Part shown: one piece after another, positions 45,437 through 53,368 of the stretch
Layout of the letters: every line of letters begins with the position of its first letter
Position numbering within the stretch: position 1 is the first letter of the stretch
Source of the DNA: Saccharopolyspora endophytica
GTDB taxonomy: Bacteria > Actinomycetota > Actinomycetes > Mycobacteriales > Pseudonocardiaceae
Length of the DNA stretch: 64,000 nt
Direction of reading: 5' to 3'
Assembly: GCF_018070075.1 (NCBI RefSeq)
Contig: NZ_JAGPXE010000012.1
Location: 1 to 64,000, forward strand
Made by a program: the position numbers and the translations under genes
Notes under the pieces: generated by a model
What the model was told of the DNA's origin: nothing
Databases searched by the model: none
The model's input: only the letters and a program-made list of their open reading frames with translations

Positions 45437-45847
45437 ATGCACAGCGAAGAGATCGAGATCCGCACCGGTAGCAGCGAAGTGGTCCGCGATCTGCGCGACG
45501 AGTGCCGGCGGTTCCTCAGCTCGGCCGGGGCCGGCGACGGCTTGCTCAACGTGTGGGTGCCGCACGCGACCGCGGGACTGGCGATCATCGAGACCGGTGC
45601 GGGCAGCGACGACGACCTGCTCACCGCCCTGCGGGACCTGCTTCCCGGCGACGACCGCTGGCGGCACCGCCACGGCTCGCCCGGTCACGGCCGCGACCAC
45701 GTGATGCCCGCGTTCGTGCCGCCCTACGCGACGATCCCGGTGCTGGGCGGGCAGATGGCGCTGGGCACCTGGCAGTCGGTGTGCCTGGTGGACACCAACG
45801 TCGACAACCCGGTCCGGAAGGTGCGGCTGAGCTTCCTGGCCGGGTGA
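45437..45847 (+). CDS. YjbQ/UPF0047 family protein
   Basis: A 136-residue YjbQ-family protein. The signature 'LNVWVPHATAGLAIIETGAG' and the C-terminal 'LGTWQSVCLVDTNVDNPVRKVRLSFLAG' are seen. Family members have weak thiamine-phosphate synthase activity and form trimers. The conserved His near residue 43 and the HRHGSPGHGRDH cluster may bind metal. ATG at 45437, divergent from the PLP enzyme. Confidence 0.88.
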   Translation: MHSEEIEIRTGSSEVVRDLRDECRRFLSSAGAGDGLLNVWVPHATAGLAIIETGAGSDDDLLTALRDLLPGDDRWRHRHGSPGHGRDHVMPAFVPPYATIPVLGGQMALGTWQSVCLVDTNVDNPVRKVRLSFLAG

Positions 45848-45849
45848 GG

Positions 45850-45909
45850 TCGAATTTCGCGCGAAATTCGACCCCGAAACCTTGGTCCCGAATTTCGCGC
45901 GAAATTCGA
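45850..45909. repeat. Paired 22-bp palindrome, copy 3
   Basis: 22-mers at 45850-45871 (perfect) and 45888-45909 (first base changed), 16 bases apart, same sequence as copies 1 and 2. It fills the 77-bp gap between convergent genes, starting 3 bases after the YjbQ stop. Confidence 0.9.
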
Positions 45910-45924
45910 CTCCGGCAGAGCCTC

Positions 45925-46758
45925 TCAGCTGGTCAGGAACTCCTGGAGTCCAGCGAGGTCGTCGGTGTTGATGTGGTCGACGCCGACCTCCTTCAGCACG
46001 TTCCACACCGCGTCGCGCTCGGCGCCCGCGCTGTCCGGCGTGGCCCAGAAGCGGACGCGCTGACCGGCGGCGTGCGCGTCGTTGACGATCCGCTCCAGCT
46101 CGTCGCGCTCCTCGGCCGGCATGTCGCCGGAGCCGTTCCAGGTGAACACCTGCGTCCAGTCGTCGGAGACCAGCGGAACCAGCGTGGGATCGGCGCCGAT
46201 CGAGCCGCCGGTGCCGCCGTCGAGGAACGCGTAGCGGTCGGTCTGACCCTCGATGAACTCGGTCGGCTTCTCACCGGAGATCACCACCGTCACCGGTCCT
46301 TCGGTGACGGTGCCGTTCTCGTAGTGGGTGAACAGGCCCGCGTACTTGGGGTCGCGCATGATCTCGTCGAGCCGCTTGTAGCCGTCCTCGCCGAAGGTCT
46401 TGAAGTCGACCAGCAGCTGGAAGTCGGTGTCGTGGCCCGGGTAGATGCTGCCGCCCCCGACGTTGAGCCGCTCCACCAGCGGGTCCAGGTACAGCGACTC
46501 GATGGTCCGGTCGGGGTTGAGCTGGAAGGGGTCGTGGCCGATCAGCAGCGAGTCGCCCAGCGGGTAGATGTCGGCCTCGACGCTGGTGAAGCCGTGGTCC
46601 AGCGCGTCCAGCAGCGGACGTTCGTGCAGGTAGTCGTTGTGCGCGTGGGCCTGGGCCAACGGTGCGACGTCGGCGGCCGGTGCGGCGTGGGCCGCGACGG
46701 GCGCGACCAGGGTCAGCGCCGCCAGCGCGGGCAGGAGGAAACGTGAGAGGGACCGCAT
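45925..46758 (-). CDS. Secreted PI-PLC/glycerophosphodiesterase-like protein
   Basis: A 277-residue exported protein. The signal peptide is about 1-28 (ending AHA). The catalytic opening AHAHNDY (37-43) and 'SVEADIYPLGDSLLIGHD' (His/Glu/Asp metal site) place it in the PLC-like phosphodiesterase superfamily. ATG at 46758 has GGAGG 7 bases upstream; that site is inside a 38-bp perfect palindrome. Substrate may be a phospholipid headgroup. Confidence 0.85.
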   Translation of the reverse strand: MRSLSRFLLPALAALTLVAPVAAHAAPAADVAPLAQAHAHNDYLHERPLLDALDHGFTSVEADIYPLGDSLLIGHDPFQLNPDRTIESLYLDPLVERLNVGGGSIYPGHDTDFQLLVDFKTFGEDGYKRLDEIMRDPKYAGLFTHYENGTVTEGPVTVVISGEKPTEFIEGQTDRYAFLDGGTGGSIGADPTLVPLVSDDWTQVFTWNGSGDMPAEERDELERIVNDAHAAGQRVRFWATPDSAGAERDAVWNVLKEVGVDHINTDDLAGLQEFLTS

Positions 46759-46763
46759 GACAA

Positions 46764-46801
46764 AGCCTCCGGTGGTGATCAATTGATCACCACCGGAGGC
46801 T
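46764..46801. promoter_or_regulatory. 38-bp perfect palindrome over the phosphodiesterase ribosome site
   Basis: Half-site AGCCTCCGGTGGTGATCAA (46764-46782) is followed without spacer by its exact complement (46783-46801). The GGAGG of the downstream gene lies in the arm next to the ATG. It may be an operator, a terminator for proS, or an RNA hairpin hiding the ribosome site. Confidence 0.85.
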
Positions 46802-46839
46802 AGTGCGATCGCCCTGGTCAGGGCGTGCGCTGACGAGAT

Positions 46840-48585
46840 TCAGCCACGCACGACGTCGATCAGGTGCGCCACCGCGTCGTCGGCGGCGACCTCGGTGCGC
46901 TCGCCGGAGAGCCGGTCGCGGACCTCCACGACACCGTTGGCCAGGCCCTTGCCGACCACCAGGATCGACGGGATGCCGACCAGCTCGGCGTCAGCGAACT
47001 TCACGCCCGGCGAGACCGTGCGGTCGTCGAGGATCACCTGCACGCCGGCCGCGTCGAGCTCGGCCGCCATCTCCTCGGCGCGGGCCCGGACCGTCTCGTC
47101 CTTGCCCGCGATGACCACGTGCACGTCGGCCGGGGCCACCTCGCGCGGCCACGCCAGGCCCATCTCGTCGTGGCTCTGCTCGGCGATGGCCGCGACCAGG
47201 CGGGACACCCCGACGCCGTAGGAACCCATGGTGATCCGCTTGGGCTTGCCGTCCTGACCGAGCGCGTCCAGCGAGAACGCGTCGGCGTACTTGCGGCCGA
47301 GCTGGAAGATGTGCCCGATCTCGATGCCGCGCGCGGCGACCAGCGTTCCCCTGCCGTCGGGCGACGGGTCGCCCTCGCGGACCTCGGCGGCCTCGATCGT
47401 GCCGTCCGGCGTGAAGTCCCGGCCGCACACCAGGTCCAGCACGTGGTGGTCGGTCTTGTCCGCACCGGTGACCCACGCGGTACCGGTGACCACGCGCGGG
47501 TCGACGACGTAGCGAACGCCGTTCTCCTGCAGCGCCTTCGGGCCGATGTAGCCCTTGACCAGGAACGGGTTGGCGGTGAAGTCGGGCTCCTCGAGCAGCG
47601 CGACCTCGGCCGGCTCCAGGGAGGCTTCGAGGCGCTTCATGTCGACCTCGCGGTCGCCGGGCACGCCGATCGCCAGCAGCTGCCACTCGTCCGAACCCGG
47701 CTGGCGCGTCTTGACCAGCACGTTCTTCAGGGTGTCCGCGGCGGTGAACTTGCGGTCGGTGTGGGTGTTGAGGAAGTCGACCAGCGACTCGATGGTCGGC
47801 GTGCTCGGGGTGTGGTGCACCTCGGCGGCGGGCTTGTCCTCAATGGACTCCGCAGGCGGCGCGGGCGTGACCACGGCCTCGACGTTGGCGGCGAAACCGG
47901 ATTCGGTGCTGCGGACGAAGGTGTCCTCACCGGTGGGGCTCTCGGCGAGGAACTCCTCCGACGCCGAACCGCCCATCGCACCGGAGGTGGCCGCCACGAT
48001 CACGTAGCGCAGCCCCACCCGGTCGAAGAGCTTGATGTAGGCGTCGCGGTGCCGCTGGTAGGACGTCGACAGGCCCTCGTCGTCGATGTCGAAGGAGTAG
48101 GAGTCCTTCATGACGAACTCGCGGCCGCGCAGGATGCCCGCGCGGGGGCGCTCCTCGTCCCGGTACTTGGTCTGGATCTGGTACAGCATGACCGGGTAGT
48201 CCTTGTAGGAGCTGTACTCGCCCTTGACGGTGAGGGTGAACAGCTCCTCGTGGGTGGGCCCGAGCAGGTAGTCGGCGTTCTTGCGGTCCTTGAGCCGGAA
48301 CAGGTTCGGCCCGTACTCGGTCCAGCGGTTGGACGCCTCGTAGGGCTCCTTGGGCAGCAGCGCGGGGAAGTGGATCTCCTGCGCGCCGATGGCGTCCATC
48401 TCCTGGCGCACGACCTCTTCGACCCGGCGCAGCACGCGCAGGCCCAGCGGCAGCCACGAGTAGATGCCCGGCGCGATGCGCCGCACGTAGCCGGCCCGCA
48501 CGAGCAGCTTGTGGCTCGGCACCTCGGCGTCGGCCGGATCCTCGCGCAGCGTACGCAGGAACAACGTCGACATCCTCGTGATCAC
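46840..48585 (-). CDS. proS: Prolyl-tRNA synthetase (bacterial type with editing insert)
   Basis: A 581-residue class II synthetase. Motif 1 lies near 45-75, motif 2 in '[25 protein letters not shown]' (about 140-164), a YbaK-like editing insert at about 225-385, motif 3 in '[17 protein letters not shown]' (about 445-461), and an anticodon-binding domain at the C terminus. Length is normal. In mycobacteria proS (Rv2845c) also lies next to the DUF4439 gene region. Confidence 0.97.
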   Translation of the reverse strand: MITRMSTLFLRTLREDPADAEVPSHKLLVRAGYVRRIAPGIYSWLPLGLRVLRRVEEVVRQEMDAIGAQEIHFPALLPKEPYEASNRWTEYGPNLFRLKDRKNADYLLGPTHEELFTLTVKGEYSSYKDYPVMLYQIQTKYRDEERPRAGILRGREFVMKDSYSFDIDDEGLSTSYQRHRDAYIKLFDRVGLRYVIVAATSGAMGGSASEEFLAESPTGEDTFVRSTESGFAANVEAVVTPAPPAESIEDKPAAEVHHTPSTPTIESLVDFLNTHTDRKFTAADTLKNVLVKTRQPGSDEWQLLAIGVPGDREVDMKRLEASLEPAEVALLEEPDFTANPFLVKGYIGPKALQENGVRYVVDPRVVTGTAWVTGADKTDHHVLDLVCGRDFTPDGTIEAAEVREGDPSPDGRGTLVAARGIEIGHIFQLGRKYADAFSLDALGQDGKPKRITMGSYGVGVSRLVAAIAEQSHDEMGLAWPREVAPADVHVVIAGKDETVRARAEEMAAELDAAGVQVILDDRTVSPGVKFADAELVGIPSILVVGKGLANGVVEVRDRLSGERTEVAADDAVAHLIDVVRG

Positions 48586-48832
48586 GGCTACTGGCTCCTA
48601 GTTCGGCCCGATGGGAATACAGGCAGGGTAGCGACCACACCGACCCGCAGTGGTGCGCGGTTGCAGGTGAAGCGGAGCCCCCATGCTCGCGCACCCCAAA
48701 CAACCAGGTCAAACGAATATCAACCCCCTCCAGGCCCCCACCTGCACCCCCACACCCCACCCGACCAGACCCCACCAACCGTCCTCACACCCCACTCCCC
48801 TCCTCACCGCGCACCTGACCGGGAGGTGACCC

Positions 48833-48965
48833 GATTACGGCCGTATTCAGGTCCCTGATTACGGCGGTATTCCGGGTTCCGATTACGGCGGTATTCCGGG
48901 GTCGAGGACGGGAGGACCCGGAAAACTCCCGTAATCAGGGACCTGATTACCGGAGTAATCCGGTC
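48833..48965. repeat. GATTACGGCGGTATTC repeat array
   Basis: Direct copies start at 48833, 48857 and 48881 (exact 24-bp period). A reverse half (CCCGTAATC) follows near 48928 and a final, near-palindromic copy GATTACCGGAGTAATC lies at 48945-48960. It lies in a 484-bp gap between the proS start and a decayed gene; the preceding 48586-48832 is pyrimidine-rich and holds no gene that I can see. Confidence 0.8.
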
Positions 48966-49069
48966 ACCTCCGTCGGAAGCCGGGTGTTCGGTTCACACCT
49001 TCAGGGAGTTTCAGGTCGGAAAGGGGTGTCGGGTGTATCTGTGGAGCGGGTTCGTTCCTCTCTCCTGGT

Positions 49070-49370
49070 ATGCGAACCCAACGACGTCCGCCCGTCATCG
49101 ACGAGCTCCCGATCACCGTCTTCCGCCGCTGCGACGCCCGGGCCGCGGGTTTGACGGATGAGCAGATCTACGCCCGCTTCCTCCGCGTGTTCCACGGCGT
49201 CTACACCACGCCCACCACTCCGCTGACCCACGTCCTGAAATGCGCCGCGGCCGCGTTGACCGTCCCCGAAGACTCGATCATCACCGGACGACCGGCTCCG
49301 CAATCATCTGGACGAGGTCATCGCCGAGGTCGCGGTCGCTCTGGGAGTCCGGTCGGGGGTGGCCGCGTGA
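49070..49370 (+). pseudogene. Decayed AbiEi/DUF559-type gene remnant
   Basis: The first 75 codons (MRTQRRPPVIDELPITVFRR, then CDARAAGLTDEQIYARFLRVFHGVYTTPTTPLTH) match the N-terminal AbiEi-like/DUF559 opening of about 300-residue actinobacterial proteins. From about 49293 a +1 frame gives RLRNHLDEVIAEVAVALGVR and a stop at 49368-49370, which looks like the natural C-terminal end. A large internal deletion with frameshift explains both. Degenerate, so no product is expected. Confidence 0.65.
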
Positions 49371-49382
49371 CCGCTTACCCTG

Positions 49383-50132
49383 GTGGGCGTGTTGGTTCTG
49401 CTTCCTCCTTCGGAGACCAAGGCTGCTGGTGGGGACGGCGCTCCGCTGGAGCTGGCCGGGATGTCGCACCCGGAGCTGAACGAGACCCGTCGCGAACTCG
49501 TCGACGCGCTGTCCACTTTGGCCGGTGACGTGCCGCGAAGCCTCGAAGTTCTGGGGATCTCCGAGCGGCAGGTCGACGAGGTGGAGCGCAACGCCGCGCT
49601 GTGGTCCTCCCCCACCGCTCCCGCGCTGGAGCGCTACACCGGCGTGCTCTACGACGCCCTGGACATCGGCTCCCTGGAACCGGCGCAGCGCAAGCAGGCC
49701 GATGAGCGGCTGGCGGTGGCCTCGGCGCTGTTCGGGCTGGTGCGCGGAACCGACTCGATCCCCGCCTACCGGCTCTCCGGCGGAGGTTCGCTGCCCGGGC
49801 TGGGGACGCTGCGCAGCGTGTGGCGCCCGGCGCTCGAACCCGTGCTGGCCGCGACCGACGATCTCGTGGTGGACCTGCGCTCGGGCGCCTACGCGGCGCT
49901 GGCGAAGGTCAGCGGTGCCGTCGAGGTGCGGGTGCTGTCCGAGGACGCTTCGGGCAAGCGCAAGGTCGTCAGCCACCACAACAAGTCCCACAAGGGCAGG
50001 TTGGCTCGGGCGCTGGCCTGCGCGGCGGAGGAGCCGCGGTCGGTCGAGGACGTCCTGGACGTCGCCTCCGAGGCAGGGCTGCGGGTGGAGCGCGAGGCCG
50101 ACCGCAAGCTCTGCGTCGTCGTCACGGCCTGA
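49383..50132 (+). CDS. yaaA: YaaA-family peroxide stress protein
   Basis: A 249-residue YaaA/DUF328 protein. The signature LPPSETK lies at the start (about 8-14), followed by 'ALERYTGVLYDALDIGSL' and 'DLRSGAYAALAKVSGAVEVRVLSE', and 'KVVSHHNKSHKGRLARAL' near 195. E. coli YaaA limits Fenton damage by lowering free iron. Two GTG codons, 49383 and 49389, could start it; neither has a decisive ribosome site. It directly follows a decayed gene. Confidence 0.88.
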   Translation: MGVLVLLPPSETKAAGGDGAPLELAGMSHPELNETRRELVDALSTLAGDVPRSLEVLGISERQVDEVERNAALWSSPTAPALERYTGVLYDALDIGSLEPAQRKQADERLAVASALFGLVRGTDSIPAYRLSGGGSLPGLGTLRSVWRPALEPVLAATDDLVVDLRSGAYAALAKVSGAVEVRVLSEDASGKRKVVSHHNKSHKGRLARALACAAEEPRSVEDVLDVASEAGLRVEREADRKLCVVVTA

Positions 50133-50316
50133 GGAGACGAACAGCACAGCCCGACGCCTGTCCCCCGGACGCCGGGTTCGGTCCGATAGACTGCGGGCTG
50201 TCTGCGGCTGGCACTCGGCCGCAATGCGAGCGGCGTCCGCCGCGTTCGCCCACCCATCGGCGCGGTATCGCGCCGGGCTCGTCCTCGTGATCGCCCGCGG
50301 AAAGACCCGCGAAGCT

Positions 50317-50345
50317 CTCCCCGTGACGTGCCTACCTCCGGGGAG
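50317..50345 (+). promoter_or_regulatory. Leader hairpin covering the helicase ribosome site
   Basis: Stem CTCCCCG (50317-50323) pairs with CGGGGAG (50339-50345), and the second arm is the Shine-Dalgarno site 8 bases before the GTG at 50354. A smaller CGCGG/CCGCG hairpin (50296-50311) precedes it. The leader from the yaaA stop is 221 bp. Confidence 0.65.
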
Positions 50346-50353
50346 TACTTTTC

Positions 50354-51856
50354 GTGCCTTCTTCTTCTGCCACGCCCGCACGCCGCAGCCAGCCGGGACG
50401 TCCGCGACGTCGCCGTCCGCAGGCCAAGGCGCAGCCGGTCAAGCGCAGCCTGTTCGACGAGGTCGGGGTGACGGCCGTCGACCCGGCGCCGTTCGCCGAT
50501 CTCGGACTGCCCAACCGCCTGGTCCGCGCCCTGCACGACAGCGGCATGCAGGAAGCGTTCCCGATCCAGGCCGCCACCATCCCGGACGCGCTGACGGGAC
50601 GTGACGTGCTCGGCCGCGGCCAGACGGGTTCCGGCAAGACGCTGGCGTTCGGGCTCCCGCTGCTGGCGCTGCAGACCGAGAGCGCCCGCCCGATGCGCCC
50701 GCGCGGCCTGGTGCTGGTGCCCACCCGCGAGCTGGCCACCCAGGTCACCGATTCGCTCAAGCCGCTGGCCAAGGCCCTGGGCCTGTACGTCCGCGAGGTC
50801 GTCGGCGGCACCTCCTTCAACCGGCAGGTCGACACGCTGCGACGCGGCGTGGACGTCCTGGTCGCGACTCCGGGTCGGCTGGCCGACCACGTGCGGCAGG
50901 GCACCTGCGATCTGTCCGAGGTGGAGCGCACCGCGCTGGACGAGGCCGACCAGATGGCCGACATGGGATTCCTGCCGCAGGTCCGGGAACTGCTCGACAT
51001 GGTTCCCTCCGACGGTCAGCGGCTGCTGTTCTCCGCGACCCTCGACGGTGACGTGGACAAGCTCGTCGAGCGGTACATGACCGACCCGGTGGTGCACTCG
51101 CTGGCGCCGCCGTCGGCCAGCGTGGACAGCATGGAGCACCACCAGTTCCTGGTGTCGGCGACCGACAAGCAGGACGTGCTGGCCCGCATCGCCGCGCGCG
51201 AGGGCCGCACCATCATGTTCGTGCGCACCAAGCACCACGCGGACCGGCTCGCCAAGAAGCTGCGCGCCGTCGGCGTGGAAGCCGGTGCGCTGCACGGCGG
51301 GAAGGCGCAGAACGCCCGCACCCGCATCCTCGACGAGTTCAAGAACGCCTCGACCAGCACGTTGGTGGCCACCAACGTCGCGGCGCGCGGCATCCACATC
51401 GACGACGTGAGCCTGGTGGTGCACGTCGAGCCGCCGGCCGACCCGAAGGACTACCTGCACCGCGCCGGTCGCACCGCGCGCGCGGGCTCCAGCGGCACGG
51501 TGGTGACGCTGGTGACCGACGACCAGAAGCAGGCGTTCCGCGCCATGGCGAACCAGGCCGGGGTCAAGGCCATCACGACCGAGGTCCGGCCGCGGGACGC
51601 CGAGCTCGCGCGCGTCACCGGCGCCCGCGAACCGTCCGGCACGCCGCTGGCCGCACCGCAGCGCCAGCAGCAGAAGCCCGCGAAGTCGCGTGGTGAGCAC
51701 CGCCCGCAGCGCGCCCCGCGCGGGACCGAACCGTCCCGCCGAGGCAACCACGGTGGAGGCGGCGCGGGCGGCAACGCGAACCGCAACCGCCGCGGAGCGT
51801 CGGGCGGTCGCACGGGCGCCCCGCAGCGCGCTCGCCGCTCCAACTCCCCTCGCTGA
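50354..51856 (+). CDS. DEAD-box RNA helicase with RGG-rich tail
   Basis: A 500-residue ATP-dependent RNA helicase. Q motif FPIQAATIP (69-77), motif I GQTGSGKT (89-96), Ia PTRELA, Ib TPGR, II DEAD (near 197), III SAT, and VI HRAGRTARAG (near 370). The C-terminal 100 residues are basic and Gly/Arg/Asn-rich, an RNA-binding tail. RhlE/DeaD-like, likely in ribosome assembly and cold or RNA-structure stress. GTG start behind a structured leader. Confidence 0.94.
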   Translation: MPSSSATPARRSQPGRPRRRRPQAKAQPVKRSLFDEVGVTAVDPAPFADLGLPNRLVRALHDSGMQEAFPIQAATIPDALTGRDVLGRGQTGSGKTLAFGLPLLALQTESARPMRPRGLVLVPTRELATQVTDSLKPLAKALGLYVREVVGGTSFNRQVDTLRRGVDVLVATPGRLADHVRQGTCDLSEVERTALDEADQMADMGFLPQVRELLDMVPSDGQRLLFSATLDGDVDKLVERYMTDPVVHSLAPPSASVDSMEHHQFLVSATDKQDVLARIAAREGRTIMFVRTKHHADRLAKKLRAVGVEAGALHGGKAQNARTRILDEFKNASTSTLVATNVAARGIHIDDVSLVVHVEPPADPKDYLHRAGRTARAGSSGTVVTLVTDDQKQAFRAMANQAGVKAITTEVRPRDAELARVTGAREPSGTPLAAPQRQQQKPAKSRGEHRPQRAPRGTEPSRRGNHGGGGAGGNANRNRRGASGGRTGAPQRARRSNSPR

Positions 51857-51866
51857 ACCCCGCATC

Positions 51867-51915
51867 GCGCGAACGCGGACGACCTCGAAACCCTCGTGGT
51901 CGTCCGCGTTCGCGC
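51867..51915 (+). terminator. Terminator of the DEAD-box helicase gene
   Basis: A perfect 18-bp stem (51867-51884 and 51898-51915) with a 13-base loop, 11 bases after the stop. Confidence 0.85.
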
Positions 51916-51945
51916 ATCTGCCCGCCCCCGTCACGGGTGCACGAT

Positions 51946-52076
51946 TTCAGTGGAAACCAGGCCCCCCGTTTCAGTTGAAGTTGGGTACCGGGGTTTCAGT
52001 GGAACTTGGATCCCCGGCTTCAGTGGAAATCCGGTCCTCGGCTTCAGTGGGGTTCGGGGGTCTGATTTCCACTGAA
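51946..52076. repeat. TTCAGTGGAAA repeat array, cluster 2
   Basis: Five direct copies of the TTCAGTGGAAA core start at 51946, 51970, 51995, 52019 and 52043 (24-25 bp period, some with one to three changes); one inverted copy ends the array at 52067-52076. Same core as the cluster at 15769. It lies between the convergent helicase and cysG genes. Confidence 0.85.
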
Positions 52077-52111
52077 ATCCGTTTGGCGTTGGTGGGTGTT
52101 GCTACGTGAAA

Positions 52112-52141
52112 TGCCCCTGGGAGCTCTGCTCGCCAGGGGCA
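52112..52141 (-). terminator. Terminator of the cob/cysG operon
   Basis: A 9-bp stem (TGCCCCTGG at 52112-52120 and its complement at 52133-52141) with a 12-base loop, 16 bases past the cysG stop on the minus strand. Confidence 0.7.
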
Positions 52142-52156
52142 CTCCGGGGTCTGCGG

Positions 52157-53368
52157 TCAGGGTTTGAGGCCGGATACCGGGCCGATGACCACGACCGCGG
52201 GGGGTTTGATGTCGTGGGTTCGGACGTCTTCGGCGACCTGGGCCAGGGTGGTCTTCAGGGAGCGCTGGGTTCCGGTGGTGGCTTCCTGGACGACCGCGAC
52301 CGGGGTGTCGGCCGGTCGGCCGTTCTTGATCAGGACCTCGGCGAACGCCTCGATGCGCTGGACCGCCATGAGCAGCACGAGCGTGCCGCGCAGCCGGGCC
52401 AGGGCCTCCCAGTCCACCAGGGACCGCTCGTCGTCCGGGGCGACGTGACCGGAGACCACGACCGCCTCGTGCGCGACGCCCCGGTGGGTGACCGGCACGT
52501 CGGCCATCGCGGGCGCCGAGAAGGCACTGGTGATGCCGGGCACCACGGTCACGGGCACACCGGCTTCGGCGCAGGCCAGCAGCTCTTCGAAGCCGCGCCC
52601 GAACACGTACGGGTCGCCGCCCTTGAGCCGGGCGACGAACTTGCCCGCGCGGACCTTCTCGATCAGCGTTTCGTTGATCACCGACTGGCTCGCCGAGCGG
52701 CCGTAGGGGATCTTCGAGGCGTCGATGACCTCGACGTGCGAGCCCAGCTCCTCCAGCAGCTCGCGCGGCGCCAGGTGGTCGGTGATGACCACGTCGGCCT
52801 TGGCGAGCAGGCGCCGTCCGCGCACCGTGATCAGGTCCGGGGCACCGGGGCCGCCGCCGATCAGCGCGACGCCGGGGGCGTGCGGTTCGGGGTGCTCGTC
52901 GACCACGCCGGACTGCATCGCTTCCAGCAGCGCGTCGCGAACTCCGGCGCTGCGGCGCGGTTTTCCGCCGGCCAGCACGCCGAGCAGCAGCCCGTCGTGC
53001 TCGGCGACGGCGGGGGTGACCGCGCTGCCCTCGGTGGCGTTGTCGGAGCGGACGCAGAACACCCGGTCGCGTTCGGCCTCGGCGCCGACGGCGGCGTTGA
53101 CCTCATCGGACGAGGTCGCGGCGACGGCGTACCAGGCGCCGTCGAGGTCGCCGTCGCGGTACTCGCGACGGCTCCAGGTGATCTCGCCGGAGTCGGCCAG
53201 CGCTTCCACCGCGGGCGTCGCCTGCGGGGCGATCACCTCGACGGCGGCGCCGGCGTTGATCAGCCGGGGAAGCCGTCGCTGCGCGACGGGTCCGGCACCG
53301 ACCACGACCACGCGGCGACCGGCGAGGTCGAGTCCGGCGAGGTAGTGGTTATCCGTTTGAGTGGCCAT
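52157..53368 (-). CDS. cysG: Siroheme synthase/uroporphyrinogen-III C-methyltransferase fusion
   Basis: A 403-residue protein. N terminus: precorrin-2 dehydrogenase/ferrochelatase-like Rossmann domain (VVVVGAGPVAQRRLPRL near 20-36). C terminus: uroporphyrinogen-III methyltransferase (ALIGGGPGAPDLITVRG near 170, then 'ARLKGGDPYVFGRGFEELL'). It makes precorrin-2, shared by siroheme and cobalamin. ATG at 53368, overlapping the chelatase gene by 20 bases. Shorter than E. coli CysG (457). Confidence 0.92.
   Translation of the reverse strand: MATQTDNHYLAGLDLAGRRVVVVGAGPVAQRRLPRLINAGAAVEVIAPQATPAVEALADSGEITWSRREYRDGDLDGAWYAVAATSSDEVNAAVGAEAERDRVFCVRSDNATEGSAVTPAVAEHDGLLLGVLAGGKPRRSAGVRDALLEAMQSGVVDEHPEPHAPGVALIGGGPGAPDLITVRGRRLLAKADVVITDHLAPRELLEELGSHVEVIDASKIPYGRSASQSVINETLIEKVRAGKFVARLKGGDPYVFGRGFEELLACAEAGVPVTVVPGITSAFSAPAMADVPVTHRGVAHEAVVVSGHVAPDDERSLVDWEALARLRGTLVLLMAVQRIEAFAEVLIKNGRPADTPVAVVQEATTGTQRSLKTTLAQVAEDVRTHDIKPPAVVVIGPVSGLKP

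Noticed and set aside
48833..48965. CRISPR array
   Set aside because: The repeat units are near-contiguous and palindromic with no unique spacers of constant length, and no cas gene is near.
51946..52076. CRISPR-like direct repeats
   Set aside because: Units are about 11 bases with 13-base gaps, diverged, and one is inverted; no cas genes.
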